DNA from: Anniella stebbinsi
Taxonomy: Eukaryota > Chordata > Lepidosauria > Squamata > Anniellidae
Assembly (NCBI GenBank): GCA_029215795.1
Contig: JARDYH010000018.1
Coordinates: 1 to 64,000, forward strand
Direction: 5' to 3'
Length of the DNA: 64,000 nt
The notes below the pieces were generated by a model. It had not been told where the DNA came from and did no database searches. It saw nothing but the letters and a program-made list of their open reading frames with translations. Position 1 is the first letter of the stretch; each line of letters opens with the position of its first letter. The translations under genes and the position numbers were made by a program. This document shows positions 11,631 to 23,457 of the stretch, piece after piece.

Positions 11631-13688
11631 AGTCTAATGGAAGAAGGGGAAGTATAGAGGGAAGGGGAAGTCTAGGGGAAGAAGGGGAAGTCTAGGGGAA
11701 GAAGGGGAAGTATAGGGGAAGAAGGGGAAGTAGAGAGGGAAGGGGAAGTCTAGGGGAAGTCTAGGGGAAGAAGGGGAAGTATAGAGGGAAGGGAAGTCTA
11801 GAGGAAGTTAAGGGGAAGAAGGAGAAGTCTAGGGGAAGTCTAGGGGAAGCAGGGGAAGTATAGAAGGAAGGGGAAGTCTAATGGAAGAAGGGGAAGTATA
11901 GAGGGAAGGGGAAGTCTAGGGGAAGTCTAGGGGAAGAAGGGGAAGTCTAGGGGAAGTCTAGGGGAAGAAGGGAAAGTATAGAGGGAAGGGGAAGTCTACG
12001 GGAAGTCTAGGGGAAGAAGGGGAAGTCTAGGGGAAGAAGGGGAAGCCTAGGAGAAGTCTAGGGGAAGAAGGGGAAGTATAGATGGAAGGGGAAGTCTAGG
12101 GGAAGAAGGGGAAGTCTAGGGGAAGAAGGAAAAGTATAGCGGGAAGGGGAAGTCTAGGGGAAGTCTAGGGGAAGAAGGGAAGGTATAGAGGGAAGGGGAA
12201 GTATAGGGGAAGAAGGGGAAGTCTAAGGGAAGAAGGGGAAGTCTAGGGGAAGAAGGGGAAGTATAGAGGGAAGGGGAAGTCTAGGGGAAGAAGAGGAAGT
12301 CTAGGGGAAGAAGGGGAAGTCTAGGGGAAGAAGGGGAAGTATAGAGGGAAGGGGAAGTCTAGGGGAAGAAGGGGAAGTATAGAGGGAAGGGGAAGTCTAC
12401 GGGAAGTCTATGGGAAGAAGGGGAAGTCTAGGGGAAGTCTAGGGGAAGCAGGGGAAGTATAGAGGGAAGGGGAAGTCTAATGGAAGAAGGGGAAGTATAG
12501 AGGGAAAGGGGAAGTCTAGGGGAAGAAGGGGAAGTCTAGGGGAAGAAGGGGAAGTCTAGGGGAAGAAGGGGAAGTAGAGAGGGAAGGGGAAGTCTAGGGG
12601 AAGTCTAGGGGAAGAAGGGGAAGTATAGAGGGAAGGGAAGTCTAGGGGAAGTCTAGGGGAAGAAGGGGAAGTATAGAGGGAAGGGGAAGTCTAGGGGAAG
12701 AAGGGGAAGTCTAGGGGAAGAAGGGGAAGTATAGAGGGAAGAGAAAGTCTAGGGGAAGAAGGGGAAGTATAGAGGGAAGGGGAAGTCCAGGGGAAGTCTA
12801 GGGGTAGAATGGGAAGTCTAGGGGAAGAAGGGGAAGAAGGGAAGGTATAGAGGGAAGGGGAAGTCTAGGGGAAGTCTAGGGGAAGAAGGGGAAGTCTAGG
12901 GGAAGAAGGGGATGTCTAGGGGAAGAAGGGGAAGTAGAGAGGGAAGGGGAAGTCTAGGGGAAGTCTAGGGGAAGAAGGGGAAGTATAGAGGGAAGGGAAG
13001 TCTAGGGGAAGTCTAGGGGAAGAAGGGGAAGTATAGAGGGAAGGGGAAGTCTAGGGGAAGAAGGGGAAGTCTAGGGGAAGAAGAGGAAGTCTAGGGGAAG
13101 AAGGGGACGTATAGAGGGAAGGGGAAGTCTAGGGGAAGAAGGGGAAGTCTAGGGGAAGAAGGGGAAGTCTAGGGGAAGAAGGGGAAGTAGAGAGGGAAGG
13201 GGAAGTCTAGGGGAAGTCTAGGGGAAGAAGGGGAAGTATAGAGGGAAGGGAAGTCTATGGGAAGTCTAGGGGAAGAAGGGGAAGTATAGAGGGAAGGGGA
13301 AGTCTAGGGGAAGAAGGGGAAGTCTAGGGGAAGAAGGGGAAGTATAGAGGGAAGAGAAAGTCTAGGGGAAGAAGGGGAAGTATAGAGGGAAGGGGAAGTC
13401 CAGGGGAAGTCTAGGGGTAGAAGGGGAAGTCTAGGGGAAGAAGGGGAAGAAGGGAAGGTATAGAGGGAAGGGGAAGTCTACGGGAAGTCTAGGGGAAGAA
13501 GGAGAGGTCTAGGGGAAGAAGGGGAAATCTAGGGGAAGAAGAGGAAGTATAGAGGGAAGGGGAAGTCTAGGGGAAAAAGGGGAAGTCTAGGGGAAGAAGG
13601 GGAAGTAAAGAGGAAAGGGGAAGTCTAGGGGAAGAAGGGGAAATCTAGGAGAAGAAGGGGAACTCTAGGGGAAGAAGGGGAAGTATAG
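7601..13688 (+). repeat. HOR family II, first block
   Basis: The block opens with a transition segment (GAAGTTATAG, GGGTAGAAGG and GACGTATAG variants) shared with family I ends. It then takes on family II landmarks: GTAGAATGGG near 8,611, GAATTC at 8,893 and 10,169, GACGTAG at 10,423, GAAGTTAAG at 10,872 and 11,814, and TATAGATGG and TATAGCGGG variants. It ends just before 13,689, where family I starts again after AAATCTAGGAGAAG and GAACTCTA (13,660). Edges are soft because both families use the same modules. Confidence 0.75.
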
Positions 13689-16600
13689 AGGGAAGGGGAA
13701 GTCTAGGGGAAGAAGGGGAAATCTAGGGGAAGTCTAGGGAAGAAGGGGAAGTATAGAGGGAAGGGGAAGTGTAGGGGAAGTCTTGGGGAAGAAGGGGAAG
13801 TCTAGGGGAAGACGTGGAAGTCTAGGGGAAGAAGGGGAAGTATAGAGGGAAGGGGAAGTCAAGGGGTAGACTAGGGGAAGAAGGGGAAGTATAGAGGGAA
13901 GGGGAAGTCTAGGGGAAGTCTAGGAGAAGAAGGGGAAGTCTAGGGGAAATCTTGAGGAAGAAGGGGAAGTATAGAGGGAAGGGGAAGTCTAATGGAAGAA
14001 GGGGAAGTATAGAGGGAAGGGGAAGTCTAGGGGAAGTCTAGGGGAAGAAGGGGAAGTCTAGGGGAAGTCTAGGGGAAGAAGGGAAAGTATAGAGGGAAGG
14101 GGAAGTCTAGTGGAAGTCTAGGGGAAGAAGGGGAAGTATAGAGGAAAGGTTAAGTCTAGGGGAAGTCTAGGGGAAGAAGGGGCAGTATAGAGGGAAGGGG
14201 AAGTCTAGGGGAAGTCTAGGGGAAGAAGGGGAAGTATAGAGGGAAGGGGAAGTCTAGGGGAAGTCTAGGGGAAGAAGGGGAAGTCTAGGGGAAGAAGGGG
14301 AAGTATAGAGGGAAGGGGAAGTCTAGTGGAAGTCTAGGGGAAGAAGGGGAAGTCTAGGGGAAGAAGGGGAAGTCTAGGGGAAGAAGGGGAAATATAGAGG
14401 GAAGGGGAAGTCTAGGGGAAGAAGGGGAAGTATAGAGGGAAGGGGAAGTCTAGGGGAAGAAGGGGAAGTCTAGGAGAAGAAGGGGAAGTCTAGGGGAAGA
14501 AGGGGAAGTATAGAGGGAAGGGGAAGTCTAGGGGAAGTCTAGGGGGAGAAGGGGAAATCTAAGGGAAGAAGGGGAAGTCTAGGGGAAGAAGGGGAAGTCT
14601 AGGGGAAGAAGGGGAACTATAGAGGGAAGGGGAAGTCTAGGGGAAGTCTAGGGGAAAAGGGGAAGTATAGAGGGAAGGGGAAGTCTAGTGGAAGTCTAGG
14701 GGAAGAAGGGGAAGTATAGCGAGAAGGGGAAGTCTAGGGGAAGTCTAGGGGAAGAAGGGGAAGTATAGAGGAAAGGGGAAGTCTAGGGGAAGTCTAGGGG
14801 AAGAAGGGGCAGTATAGAGGGAAGGGGAAGACTAGGGGAAGTCTAGGGGAAGAAGGGGAAGTATAGAGGGAAGGGGAAGTCTAGGGGAAGTCTAGGGGAA
14901 GAAGGGGAAGTCTAGGGGAAGAAGGGGAAGTCTAGGGGAAGAAGGGGAAGTCTGGAGGGAAGGGGAAGTCTAGGGGAAGTCTAGGGGAAGAAGGGGAAGT
15001 CTAGAGGGAAGGGGAAGTCTAGGGGAAGTCTAGGGGAAGAAGGGGAAGTATAGAGGGAAGGGGAAGTCTAGGGGAAGTCTAAGGGAAGAAGGGGAAGTCT
15101 AGGGGAAGAAGGGGAAGTATAGAGGGAAGGGGAAGTCTAGGGGAAGAAGAGGAAGTCTAGGGGAAGAAGGGGAAGTCTAGGGGAAGAAGGGGAAGTATAG
15201 AGGGAAGGGGAAGTCTAGGGGAAGAAGGGGAAGTATAGAGGGAAGGGGAAGACTACAGGAAGTCTAGGGGAAGAAGGGGAAGTCTAGGGGAAGTCTAGGG
15301 GAAGCAGGGGAAGTATAGAGGGAAGGGGAAGTCTAATGGAAGAAGGGGAAGTATAGAGGGAAGGGGAAGTCTAGGGGAAGAAGGGGATGTCTAGGGGAAG
15401 AAGGGGAAGTCTAGGGGAAGAAGGGGAAGTAGAGAGGGAAGGGGAAGTCTAGGGGAAGTCTAGGGGAAGAAGGGGAAGTATAGAGGGAAGGGGAAGTCTA
15501 GGGGAAGAAGGGGAAGTCTAGGGGAAGAAGGGGAAGTCTAGGGGAAGAAGGGGAAGTATAGAGGGAAGAGAAAGTCTAGGGGAAGAAGGGGAAGTATAGA
15601 GGGAAGGGGAAGTCCAGGGGAAGTCTAGGGGTAGAAGGGGAGGTCTAGGGGAAGAAGGGGAAGAAGGGAAGTTATAGAGGGAAGGGGAAGTCTACGGGAA
15701 GTCTAGGGGAAGAAGGGGAAGTCTAAGGGAAGAAGGGGAAGTCTAGGGGAAGAAGGGGAAGTATAGAGGGAAGGGGAAGTCTAGGGGAAGAAGAGGTAGT
15801 CTAGGGGAAGAAGGAGAAGTCTAGGGGAAGAAGGGGAAGTATAGAGGAAAGGGGAAGTCTAGGGGAAGAAGGGGACGTATAGAGGGAAGGGGAAGTCTAG
15901 GGGAAGTCTAGGGGAAGAAGGGGAAGTCTAGGGGAAGTCTAGGGGAAGCAGGGGAAGTATAGAGGGAAGGGGAAGTCTAATGGAAGAAGGGGAAGTATAG
16001 AGGGAAGGGGAAGTCTAGGGGAAGTCTATGGGAAGAAGGGGAAGTCTACGGGAAGTCTAGGGGAAGAAGGGGAAGTCTAGGGGAAGAAGGGGAAGTCTAG
16101 GGGAAGAAGAGGAAGTATAGAGGGAAGGGGAAGTCTAGGGGAAAAAGGGGAAGTCTAGTGGAAGAAGGGGAAGTCTAGGGGAAGTCTAGGGGAAGAAGGG
16201 GAAATCTAGGAGAAGAAGGGGAACTCTAGGGGAAGAAGGGGAAGTATAGAGGGAAGGGGAAGTCTAGGGGAAGAAGGGGAAATCTAGGGGAAGTCTAGGG
16301 AAGAAGGGGAAGTATAGAGGGAAGGGGAAGTGTAGGGGAAGTCTTGGGGAAGAAGGGGAAGTCTAGGGGAAGACGTGGAAGTCTAGGGGAAGAAGGGGAA
16401 GTATAGAGGGAAGGGGAAGTCTAGGGGAAGTCTAGGAGAAGAAGGGGAAGTCTAGGGGAAATCTAGAGGAAGAAGGGGAAGTATAGAGGGAAGGGGAAGT
16501 CTAATGGAAGAAGGGGAAGTATAGAGGGAAGGGGAAGTCTAGGGGAAGTCTAGGGGAAGAAGGGGAAGTCTAGGGGAAGTCTAGGGGAAGAAGGGAAAGT

Positions 16601-18946
16601 ATAGAGGGAAGGGGAAGTCTAGTGGAAGTCTAGGGGAAGAAGGGGAAGTATAGAGGAAAGGTTAAGTCTAGGGGAAGTCTAGGGGAAGAAGGGGCAGTAT
16701 AGAGGGAAGGGAAAGTCTAGGGGAAGTCTAGGGGAAGAAGGGGAAGTATAGAGGGAAGGGGAAGTCTAGGGGAAGTCTAGGGGAAGAAGGGGAAGTCTAG
16801 GGGAAGAAGGGGAAGTATAGAGGGAAGGGGAAGTCTAGGGGAAGTCTAGGGGAAGAAGGGGAAGTCTAGGGGAAGAAGGGGAAGTCTAGGGGAAGAAGGG
16901 GAAATATAGAGGGAAGGGGAAGTCTAGGGGAAGTCTAGGGGAAGAAGGGGAAGTCTAGGGGAAGTAGGGGAAGTCTAGGGGAAGTCTAGGGGAAGAAGGG
17001 GAAGTATAGAGGGAAGGGGAAGTCTAGGGGAAGAAGGGGAAGTCTAGGAGAAGAAGGGGAAGTCTAGGGGAAGAAGGGGAAGTATAGAGGGAAGGGGAAG
17101 TCTAGGGGAAGTCTAGGGGGAGAAGGGGAAATCTAAGGGAAGAAGGGGAAGTCTAGGGGAAGAAGGGGAAGTCTAGGGGAAGAAGGGGAACTATAGAGGG
17201 AAGGGGAAGTCTAGGGGAAGTCTAGGGGAAAAGGGGAAGTATAGAGGGAAGGGGAAGTCTAGGGGAAGTCTAGGGGAAGAAGGGGAAGTATAGCGAGAAG
17301 GGGAAGTCTAGGGGAAGTCTAGGGGAAGAAGGGGAAGTATAGAGGAAAGGGGAAGTCTAGGGGAAGTCTAGGGGAAGAAGGGGCAGTATAGAGGGAAGGG
17401 GAAGACTAGGGGAAGTCTAGGGGAAGAAGGGGAAGTATAGAGGGAAGGGGAAGTCTAGGGGAAGTCTAGGGGAAGAAGGGGAAGTCTAGGGGAAGAAGGG
17501 GAAGTCTAGGGGAAGAAGGGGAAGTCTGGAGGGAAGGGGAAGTCTAGGGGAAGTCTAGGGGAAGAAGGGGAAGTCTAGAGGGAAGGGGAAGTCTAGGGGA
17601 AGTCTAGGGGAAGAAGGGGAAGTATAGAGGGAAGGGGAAGTCTAGGGGAAGTCTAAGGGAAGAAGGGGAAGTCTAGGGGAAGAAGGGGAAGTATAGAGGG
17701 AAGGGGAAGTCTAGGGGAAGAAGAGGAAGTCTAGGGGAAGAAGGGGAAGTCTAGGGGAAGAAGGGGAAGTATAGAGGGAAGAGGAAGTCTAGGGGAAGAA
17801 GGGGAAGTATAGAGGGAAGGGGAAGACTACAGGAAGTCTAGGGGAAGAAGGGGAAGTCTAGGGGAAGTCTAGGGGAAGCAGGGGAAGTATAGAGGGAAGG
17901 GGAAGTCTAATGGAAGAAGGGGAAGTATAGAGGGAAGGGGAAGTCTAGGGGAAGAAGGGGATGTCTAGGGGAAGAAGGGGAAGTCTAGGGGAAGAAGGGG
18001 AAGTAGAGAGGGAAGGGGAAGTCTAGGGGAAGTCTAGGGGAAGAAGGGGAAGTATAGAGGGAAGGGGAAGTCTAGGGGAAGAAGGGGAAGTCTAGGGGAA
18101 GTCTAGGGGAAGAAGGGGAAGTCTAGGGGAAGAAGGGGAAGTCTAGGGGAAGAAGGGGAAATATAGAGGGAAGGGGAAGTCTAGGGGAAGTCTAGGGGAA
18201 GAAGGGGAAGTCTAGGGGAAGTAGGGGAAGTCTAGGGGAAGTCTAGGGGAAGAAGGGGAAGTATAGAGGGAAGGGGAAGTCTAGGGGAAGAAGGGGAAGT
18301 CTAGGAGAAGAAGGGGAAGTCTAGGGGAAGAAGGGGAAGTATAGAGGGAAGGGGAAGTCTAGGGGAAGTCTAGGGGGAGAAGGGGAAATCTAAGGGAAGA
18401 AGGGGAAGTCTAGGGGAAGAAGGGGAAGTCTAGGGGAAGAAGGGGAACTATAGAGGGAAGGGGAAGAAGGGGAAGTCTAGGGGAAGAAGGGGAAATTTAG
18501 AGGGAAGGGGAAGTCTAGGGGAAGTCTAGGGGAAGAAGGGGAAGTCTAGGGGAAGTAGGGGAAGTCTAGGGGAAGTCTAGGGGAAGAAGGGGAAGTATAG
18601 AGGGAAGGGGAAGTCTAGGGGAAGAAGGGGAAGTCTAGGAGAAGAAGGGGAAGTCTAGGGGAAGAAGGGGAAGTATAGAGGGAAGGGGAAGTCTAGGGGA
18701 AGTCTAGGGGGAGAAGGGGAAATCTAAGGGAAGAAGGGGAAGTCTAGGGGAAGAAGGGGAAGTCTAGGGGAAGAAGGGGAACTATAGAGGGAAGGGGAAG
18801 TCTAGGGGAAGTCTAGGGGAAAAGGGGAAGTATAGAGGGAAGGGGAAGTCTAGGGGAAGTCTAGGGGAAGAAGGGGAAGTATAGCGAGAAGGGGAAGTCT
18901 AGGGGAAGTCTAGGGGAAGAAGGGGAAGTATAGAGGAAAGGGGAAG
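13689..18946 (+). repeat. HOR family I, second block; duplicate of 1-5,516
   Basis: Position 13,689 matches position 1. The GTGTA/TCTTGG/ACGTGG marker cluster falls at 81 and 13,769 (offset 13,688). It recurs at 2,611 and 16,330 (offset 13,719, after a 31-bp whole-module insertion near 15,260). TATAGCGAG lies at 14,715, 17,289 and 18,880, and AAGACTACAG at 15,249 and 17,823, again 534 bp apart. Later offsets fall to about 13,430, partly because the 287-bp duplication at 3,242 is absent here. A further in-frame-of-module deletion is visible near 18,465. Matching to the first block stops at 5,516/18,946. Confidence 0.88.
16961..18217 (+). repeat. Family I basic HOR unit, 1,257 bp (second block)
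   Basis: Measured between GAAGTAGGGG variants at 16,961 and 18,218. A third lies at 18,552 (334 bp on), giving the same 1,257 plus about 335 pattern as 4,787, 5,122 and 6,379 in the first block. The complete unit includes TATAGCGAG at 17,289 and AAGACTACAG at 17,823. Confidence 0.82.
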
Positions 18947-19000
18947 AAGGGAAGTTATAGAGGGGAAGTCTAGGGGAAAAGGGGAAGTATAGAGGGAAGG
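18941..19000 (+). other. Chimeric junction, family I to family II
   Basis: At 18,941 the family I series stops short: the TATAGCGAG at 18,880 has no GACTACAG partner 534 bp on. A fragment GAAGGGAAGTTATAG follows, but it continues AGGGGAAG instead of the AGGGAAGGGG seen at about 7,670, 15,670 and 19,070. From 19,001 the sequence is that of 7,601 onward. Relative to the first super-unit, about 2.1 kb (the equivalent of 5,516-7,600) is missing. This is best read as a deletion or unequal-exchange scar. Confidence 0.75.
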
Positions 19001-22000
19001 GGAAGTCCAGGGGAAGTCTAGGGGTAGAAGGGGAAGTCTAGGGGAAGAAGGGGAAGAAGGGAAGTTATAGAGGGAAGGGGAAGTCTACGGGAAGTCTAGG
19101 GGAAGAAGGGGAAGTCTAAGGGAAGAAGGGGAAGTCTAGGGGAAGAAGGGGAAGTATAGAGGGAAGGGGAAGTCTAGGGGAAGAAGAGGTAGTCTAGGGG
19201 AAGAAGGAGAAGTCTAGGGGAAGAAGGGGAAGTATAGAGGAAAGGGGAAGTCTAGGGGAAGAAGGGGACGTATAGAGGGAAGGGGAAGTCTAGGGGAAGT
19301 CTAGGGGAAGAAGGGGAAGTCTAGGGGAAGTCTAGGGGAAGCAGGGGAAGTATAGAGGGAAGGGGAAGTCTAATGGAAGAAGGGGAAGTATAGAGGGAAG
19401 GGGAAGTCTAGGGGAAGTCTAGGGGAAGAAGGGGAAGTCTAGGGGAAGTCTAGGGGAAGAAGGGAAGGTATAGAGGGAAGGGGAAGTCTACGGGAAGTCT
19501 AGGGGAAGAAGGGGAAGTCTAGGGGAAGAAGGGGAAGTCTAGGGGAAGAAGAGGAAGTATAGAGGGAAGGGGAAGTCTAGGGGAAAAAGGGGAAGTCTAG
19601 TGGAAGAAGGGGAAGTCTAGGGGAAGTCTAGGGGAAGAAGGGGAAGTATAGAGGGAAGGGGAAGTCTAGGGGAAGAAGGGGAAGTATAGAGGGAAGGGGA
19701 AGTCTAGGGGAAGTCTAGGGGAAGAAGGGGAAGTATAGAGGGAAGGGGAAGTCTAGGGGAAGAAGGGGAAGTATAGAGGGAAGGGGAAGTCTAGGGGAAG
19801 TCTAGGGGAAGAAGGGGAAGTATAGAGGGAAGGGGAAGTCTAGGGGAAGTCTAGGGGAAGAAGGGGAAGTATAGAGGGAAGGGAAGACTAGGGGAAGTCT
19901 AGGGGAAGAAGGGGAAGTATAGAGGGAAGGGGAAGTCTAGGGGAAGAAGGGGAAGTCTAGGGGAAGAAGGGGAAGTCTAGGGGAAGAAGGGGAAGTCTAG
20001 GGGAAGAAGGGGAAGTAGAATGGGAAGGGGAAGTCTAGGGGAAGTCAAGGGGAAGAAGGGGAAGTATAGAGGGAAGGGAAGTCTAGGGGAAGTCTAGGGG
20101 AAGATGGGGAAGTATAGAGGGAAGGGGAAGTCTAGGGGAAGATGGGGAAGTCTAGGGGAAGAAGGGGAAGTCTAGGGGAAGAAGGGGAAGTATAGAGGGA
20201 AGAGAAAGTCTAGGGGAAGAAGGTGAAGTATAGAGGCAAGGGGAAGTCTAGGGGAAGTCTAGGGGAACAAGGGGAAGTCTAGGGGAAGAAGGGGAATTCT
20301 AGGGGAAGAAGGGGAAGTCTAGGGGAAGAAGGGGAAGTATAGAGGGAAGGGGAAGTCCAGGGGAAGAAGAGGAAGTCTAGGGGAAGAAGGGGAAGTCTAG
20401 GGGAAGAAGGGGAAGTATAGAGGGAAGGGGAAGTCTAGGGGAAGAAGGGGAAGTATAGAAGGAAGGGGAAGTCTAGGGGAAGTCTAGGGGAAGAAGGGGA
20501 AGTCTAGGGGAAGTCTAGGGGAAGCAGGGGAAGTATAGAGGGAAGGGGAAGTCTAATGGAATAAGGGGAAGTATAGAGGGAAGGGGAAGTCTAGGGGAAG
20601 TCTAGGGGAAGAAGGGGAAGTCTAGGAGAAGTCTAGGGGAAGAAGGGGAAGTATAGCGGGAAGGCGAAGTCTAGGGGAAGTCTAGGGGAAGAAGGGGAAG
20701 TATAGAGGGAAGGGGAAGTATAGGGGAAGAAGGGGAAGTCTAAGGGAAGAAGCGGAAATCTAGGGGAAGAAGGGGAAGTCTAGGGGAAGAAGGGGAAGTA
20801 TAGAGGGAAGAGAAAGTCTAGGGGAAGAAGGTGAAGTATAGAGGCAAGGGGAAGTCTAGGGGAAGTCTAGGGGAACAAGGGGAAGTCTAGGGGAAGAAGG
20901 GGAAGTCTAGGGGAAGAAGGGGAAGTCTAGGGGAAGAAGGGGAAGTATAGAGGGAAGGGGAAGTCCAGGGGAAGAAGAGGAAGTCTAGGGGAAGAAGGGG
21001 AAGTCTAGGGGAAGAAGGGGAAGTATAGAGGGAAGGGGAAGTCTAGGGGAAGAAGGGGAAGTATAGAAGGAAGGGGAAGTCTAGGGGAAGTCTAGGGGAA
21101 GAAGGGGAAGTCTAGGGGAAGTCTAGGGGAAGCAGGGGAAGTATAGAGGGAAGGGGAAGTCTAATGGAATAAGGGGAAGTATAGAGGGAAGGGGAAGTCT
21201 AGGGGAAGTCTAGGGGAAGAAGGGGAAGTCTAGGGGAAGTCTAGGGGAAGAAGGGAAAGTATAGAGGGAAGGGGAAGTCTACGGGAAGTCTAGGGGAAGA
21301 AGGGGAAGTCTAGGGGAAGAAGGGGAAGTCTAGGAGAAGTCTAGGGGAAGAAGGGGAAGTATAGCGGGAAGGGGAAGTCTAGGGGAAGTCTAGGGGAAGA
21401 AGGGGAAGTATAGAGGGAAGGGGAAGTATAGGGGAAGAAGGGGAAGTCTAAGGGAAGAAGGGGAAATCTAGGGGAAGAAGGGGAAGTATAGAGGGAAGGG
21501 GAAGTCTAGGGGAAGTCTAGGGGAAGAAGGGGAAGTATAGAGGGAAGGGGAAGTATAGGGGAAGAAGGGGAATTCTAAGGGAAGAAGGGGAAGTCTAGGG
21601 GAAGAAGGGGAAGTATAGAGGGAAGGGGAAGTCTAGGGGAAGAAGAGGAAGTCTAGGGGAAGAAGGGGAAGTCTAGGGGAAGAAGGGGAAGTATAGAGGG
21701 AAGGGGAAGTCTAGGGAAAGAAGGGGAAGTATAGAGGGAAGGGGAAGTCTAGGGGAAGTCTAGGGGAAGAAGGGGAAGTCTAGGGGAAGTCTAGGGGAAG
21801 AAGGGGAAGTATAGAGGGAAGGGGACGTAGAGGGGAAGAAGGGGAAGTCTAAGGGAAGAAGGGGAAGTCTAGGGGAAGAAGGGGAAGTATAGAGGGAAGG
21901 GGAAGTCTAGGGGAAGAAGAGGAAGTCTAGGGGAAGAAGGGGAAGTTTAGGGGAAGAAGGGGAAGTATAGAGGGAAGGGGAAGTCTAGGGGAAGAAGGGG

Positions 22001-23030
22001 AAGTATAGAGGGAAGGGGAAGTCTAGGGGAAGTCTAGGGGAAGAAGGGGAAGTCTAGGGGAAGTCTAGGGGAAGCAGGGGAAGTATAGAGGGAAGGGGAA
22101 GTCTAATGGAAGAAGGGGAAGTATAGAGGGAAGGGGAAGTCTAGGGGAAGAAGGGGAAGTCTAGGGGAAGAAGGGGAAGTCTAGGGGAAGAAGGGGAAGT
22201 AGAGAGGGAAGGGGAAGTCTAGGGGAAGTCTAGGGGAAGAAGGGGAAGTATAGAGGGAAGGGAAGTCTAGAGGAAGTTAAGGGGAAGAAGGAGAAGTCTA
22301 GGGGAAGTCTAGGGGAAGCAGGGGAAGTATAGAGGGAAGGGGAAGTCTAATGGAAGAAGGGGAAGTATAGAGGGAAGGGGAAGTCTAGGGGAAGTCTAGG
22401 GGAAGAAGGGGAAGTCTAGGGGAAGTCTAGGGGAAGAAGGGAAAGTATAGAGGGAAGGGGAAGTCTACGGGAAGTCTAGGGGAAGAAGGGGAAGTCTAGG
22501 GGAAGAAGGGGAAGTCTAGGAGAAGTCTAGGGGAAGAAGGGGAAGTATAGATGGAAGGGGAAGTCTAGGGGAAGAAGGGGAAGTCTAGGGGAAGAAGGAA
22601 AAGTATAGCGGGAAGGGGAAGTCTAGGGGAAGTCTAGGGGAAGAAGGGGAAGTATAGAGGGAAGGGGAAGTCTAAGGGAAGAAGGGGAAGTCTAAGGGAA
22701 GAAGGGGAAGTCTAGGGGAAGAAGGGGAAGTATAGAGGGAAGGGGAAGTCTAGGGGAAGAAGAGGAAGTCTAGGGGAAGAAGGGGAAGTCTAGGGGAAGA
22801 AGGGGAAGTCTAGGAGAAGTCTAGGGGAAGAAGGGGAAGTATAGCGGGAAGGGGAAGTCTAGGGGAAGTCTAGGGGAAGAAGGGGAAGTATAGAGGGAAG
22901 GGGAAGTATAGGGGAAGAAGGGGAAGTCTAAGGGAAGAAGGGGAAATCTAGGGGAAGAAGGGGAAGTATAGAGGGAAGGGGAAGTCTAGGGGAAGTCTAG
23001 GGGAAGAAGGGGAAGTATAGAGGGAAGGGG
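19001..23030 (+). repeat. 4.03 kb segment, second copy
   Basis: Near-identical counterpart of 7,601-11,630, offset 11,400 and then 11,401 after the missing G in the first copy. Rare variants shared at the fixed offset include GTAGAATGGG (20,012), GAATTCTAG (20,294), ATGGAATAAGG (about 20,566) and GACGTAG (21,824). After about 23,030 this copy continues with TATAGGGGAAG and GAATTCTAA, whereas the first copy continues with CTAATGGAAG. Confidence 0.88.
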
Positions 23031-23457
23031 AAGTATAGGGGAAGAAGGGGAATTCTAAGGGAAGAAGGGGAAGTCTAGGGGAAGAAGGGGAAGTATAGAG
23101 GGAAGGGGAAGTCTAGGGGAAAAAGAGGAAGTCTAGGGGAAGAAGGGGAAGTCTAGGGGAAGAAGGGGAAGTATAGAGGGAAGGGGAAGTCTAGGGAAAG
23201 AAGGGGAAGTATAGAGGGAAGGGGAAGTCTAGGGGAAGTCTAGGGGAAGAAGGGGAAGTCTAGGGGAAGTCTAGGGGAAGAAGGGAAAGTATAGAGGGAA
23301 GGGGAAGTCTACGGGAAGTCTAGGGGAAGAAGGGGAAGTCTAGGGGAAGAAGGGGAAGTCTAGGAGAAGTCTAGGGGAAGAAGGGGAAGTATAGCGGGAA
23401 GGGGAAGTCTAGGGGAAGTCTAGGGGAAGAAGGGGAAGTATAGAGGGAAGGGGAAGT
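19840..23457 (+). repeat. 3,618-bp tandem duplication, unit 1
   Basis: First of two adjacent units of 3,618 bp. Every landmark I placed recurs exactly 3,618 bp later: GGAAGACTAG 19,882 and 23,500; GTAGAATGGG 20,012 and 23,630; GAATTC 20,294 and 23,912, 21,570 and 25,188, 23,050 and 26,668; GACGTAG 21,824 and 25,442; GAAGTTAAG 22,273 and 25,891. The precise breakpoint is ambiguous by a few modules because both ends lie in canonical repeat. Confidence 0.9.
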
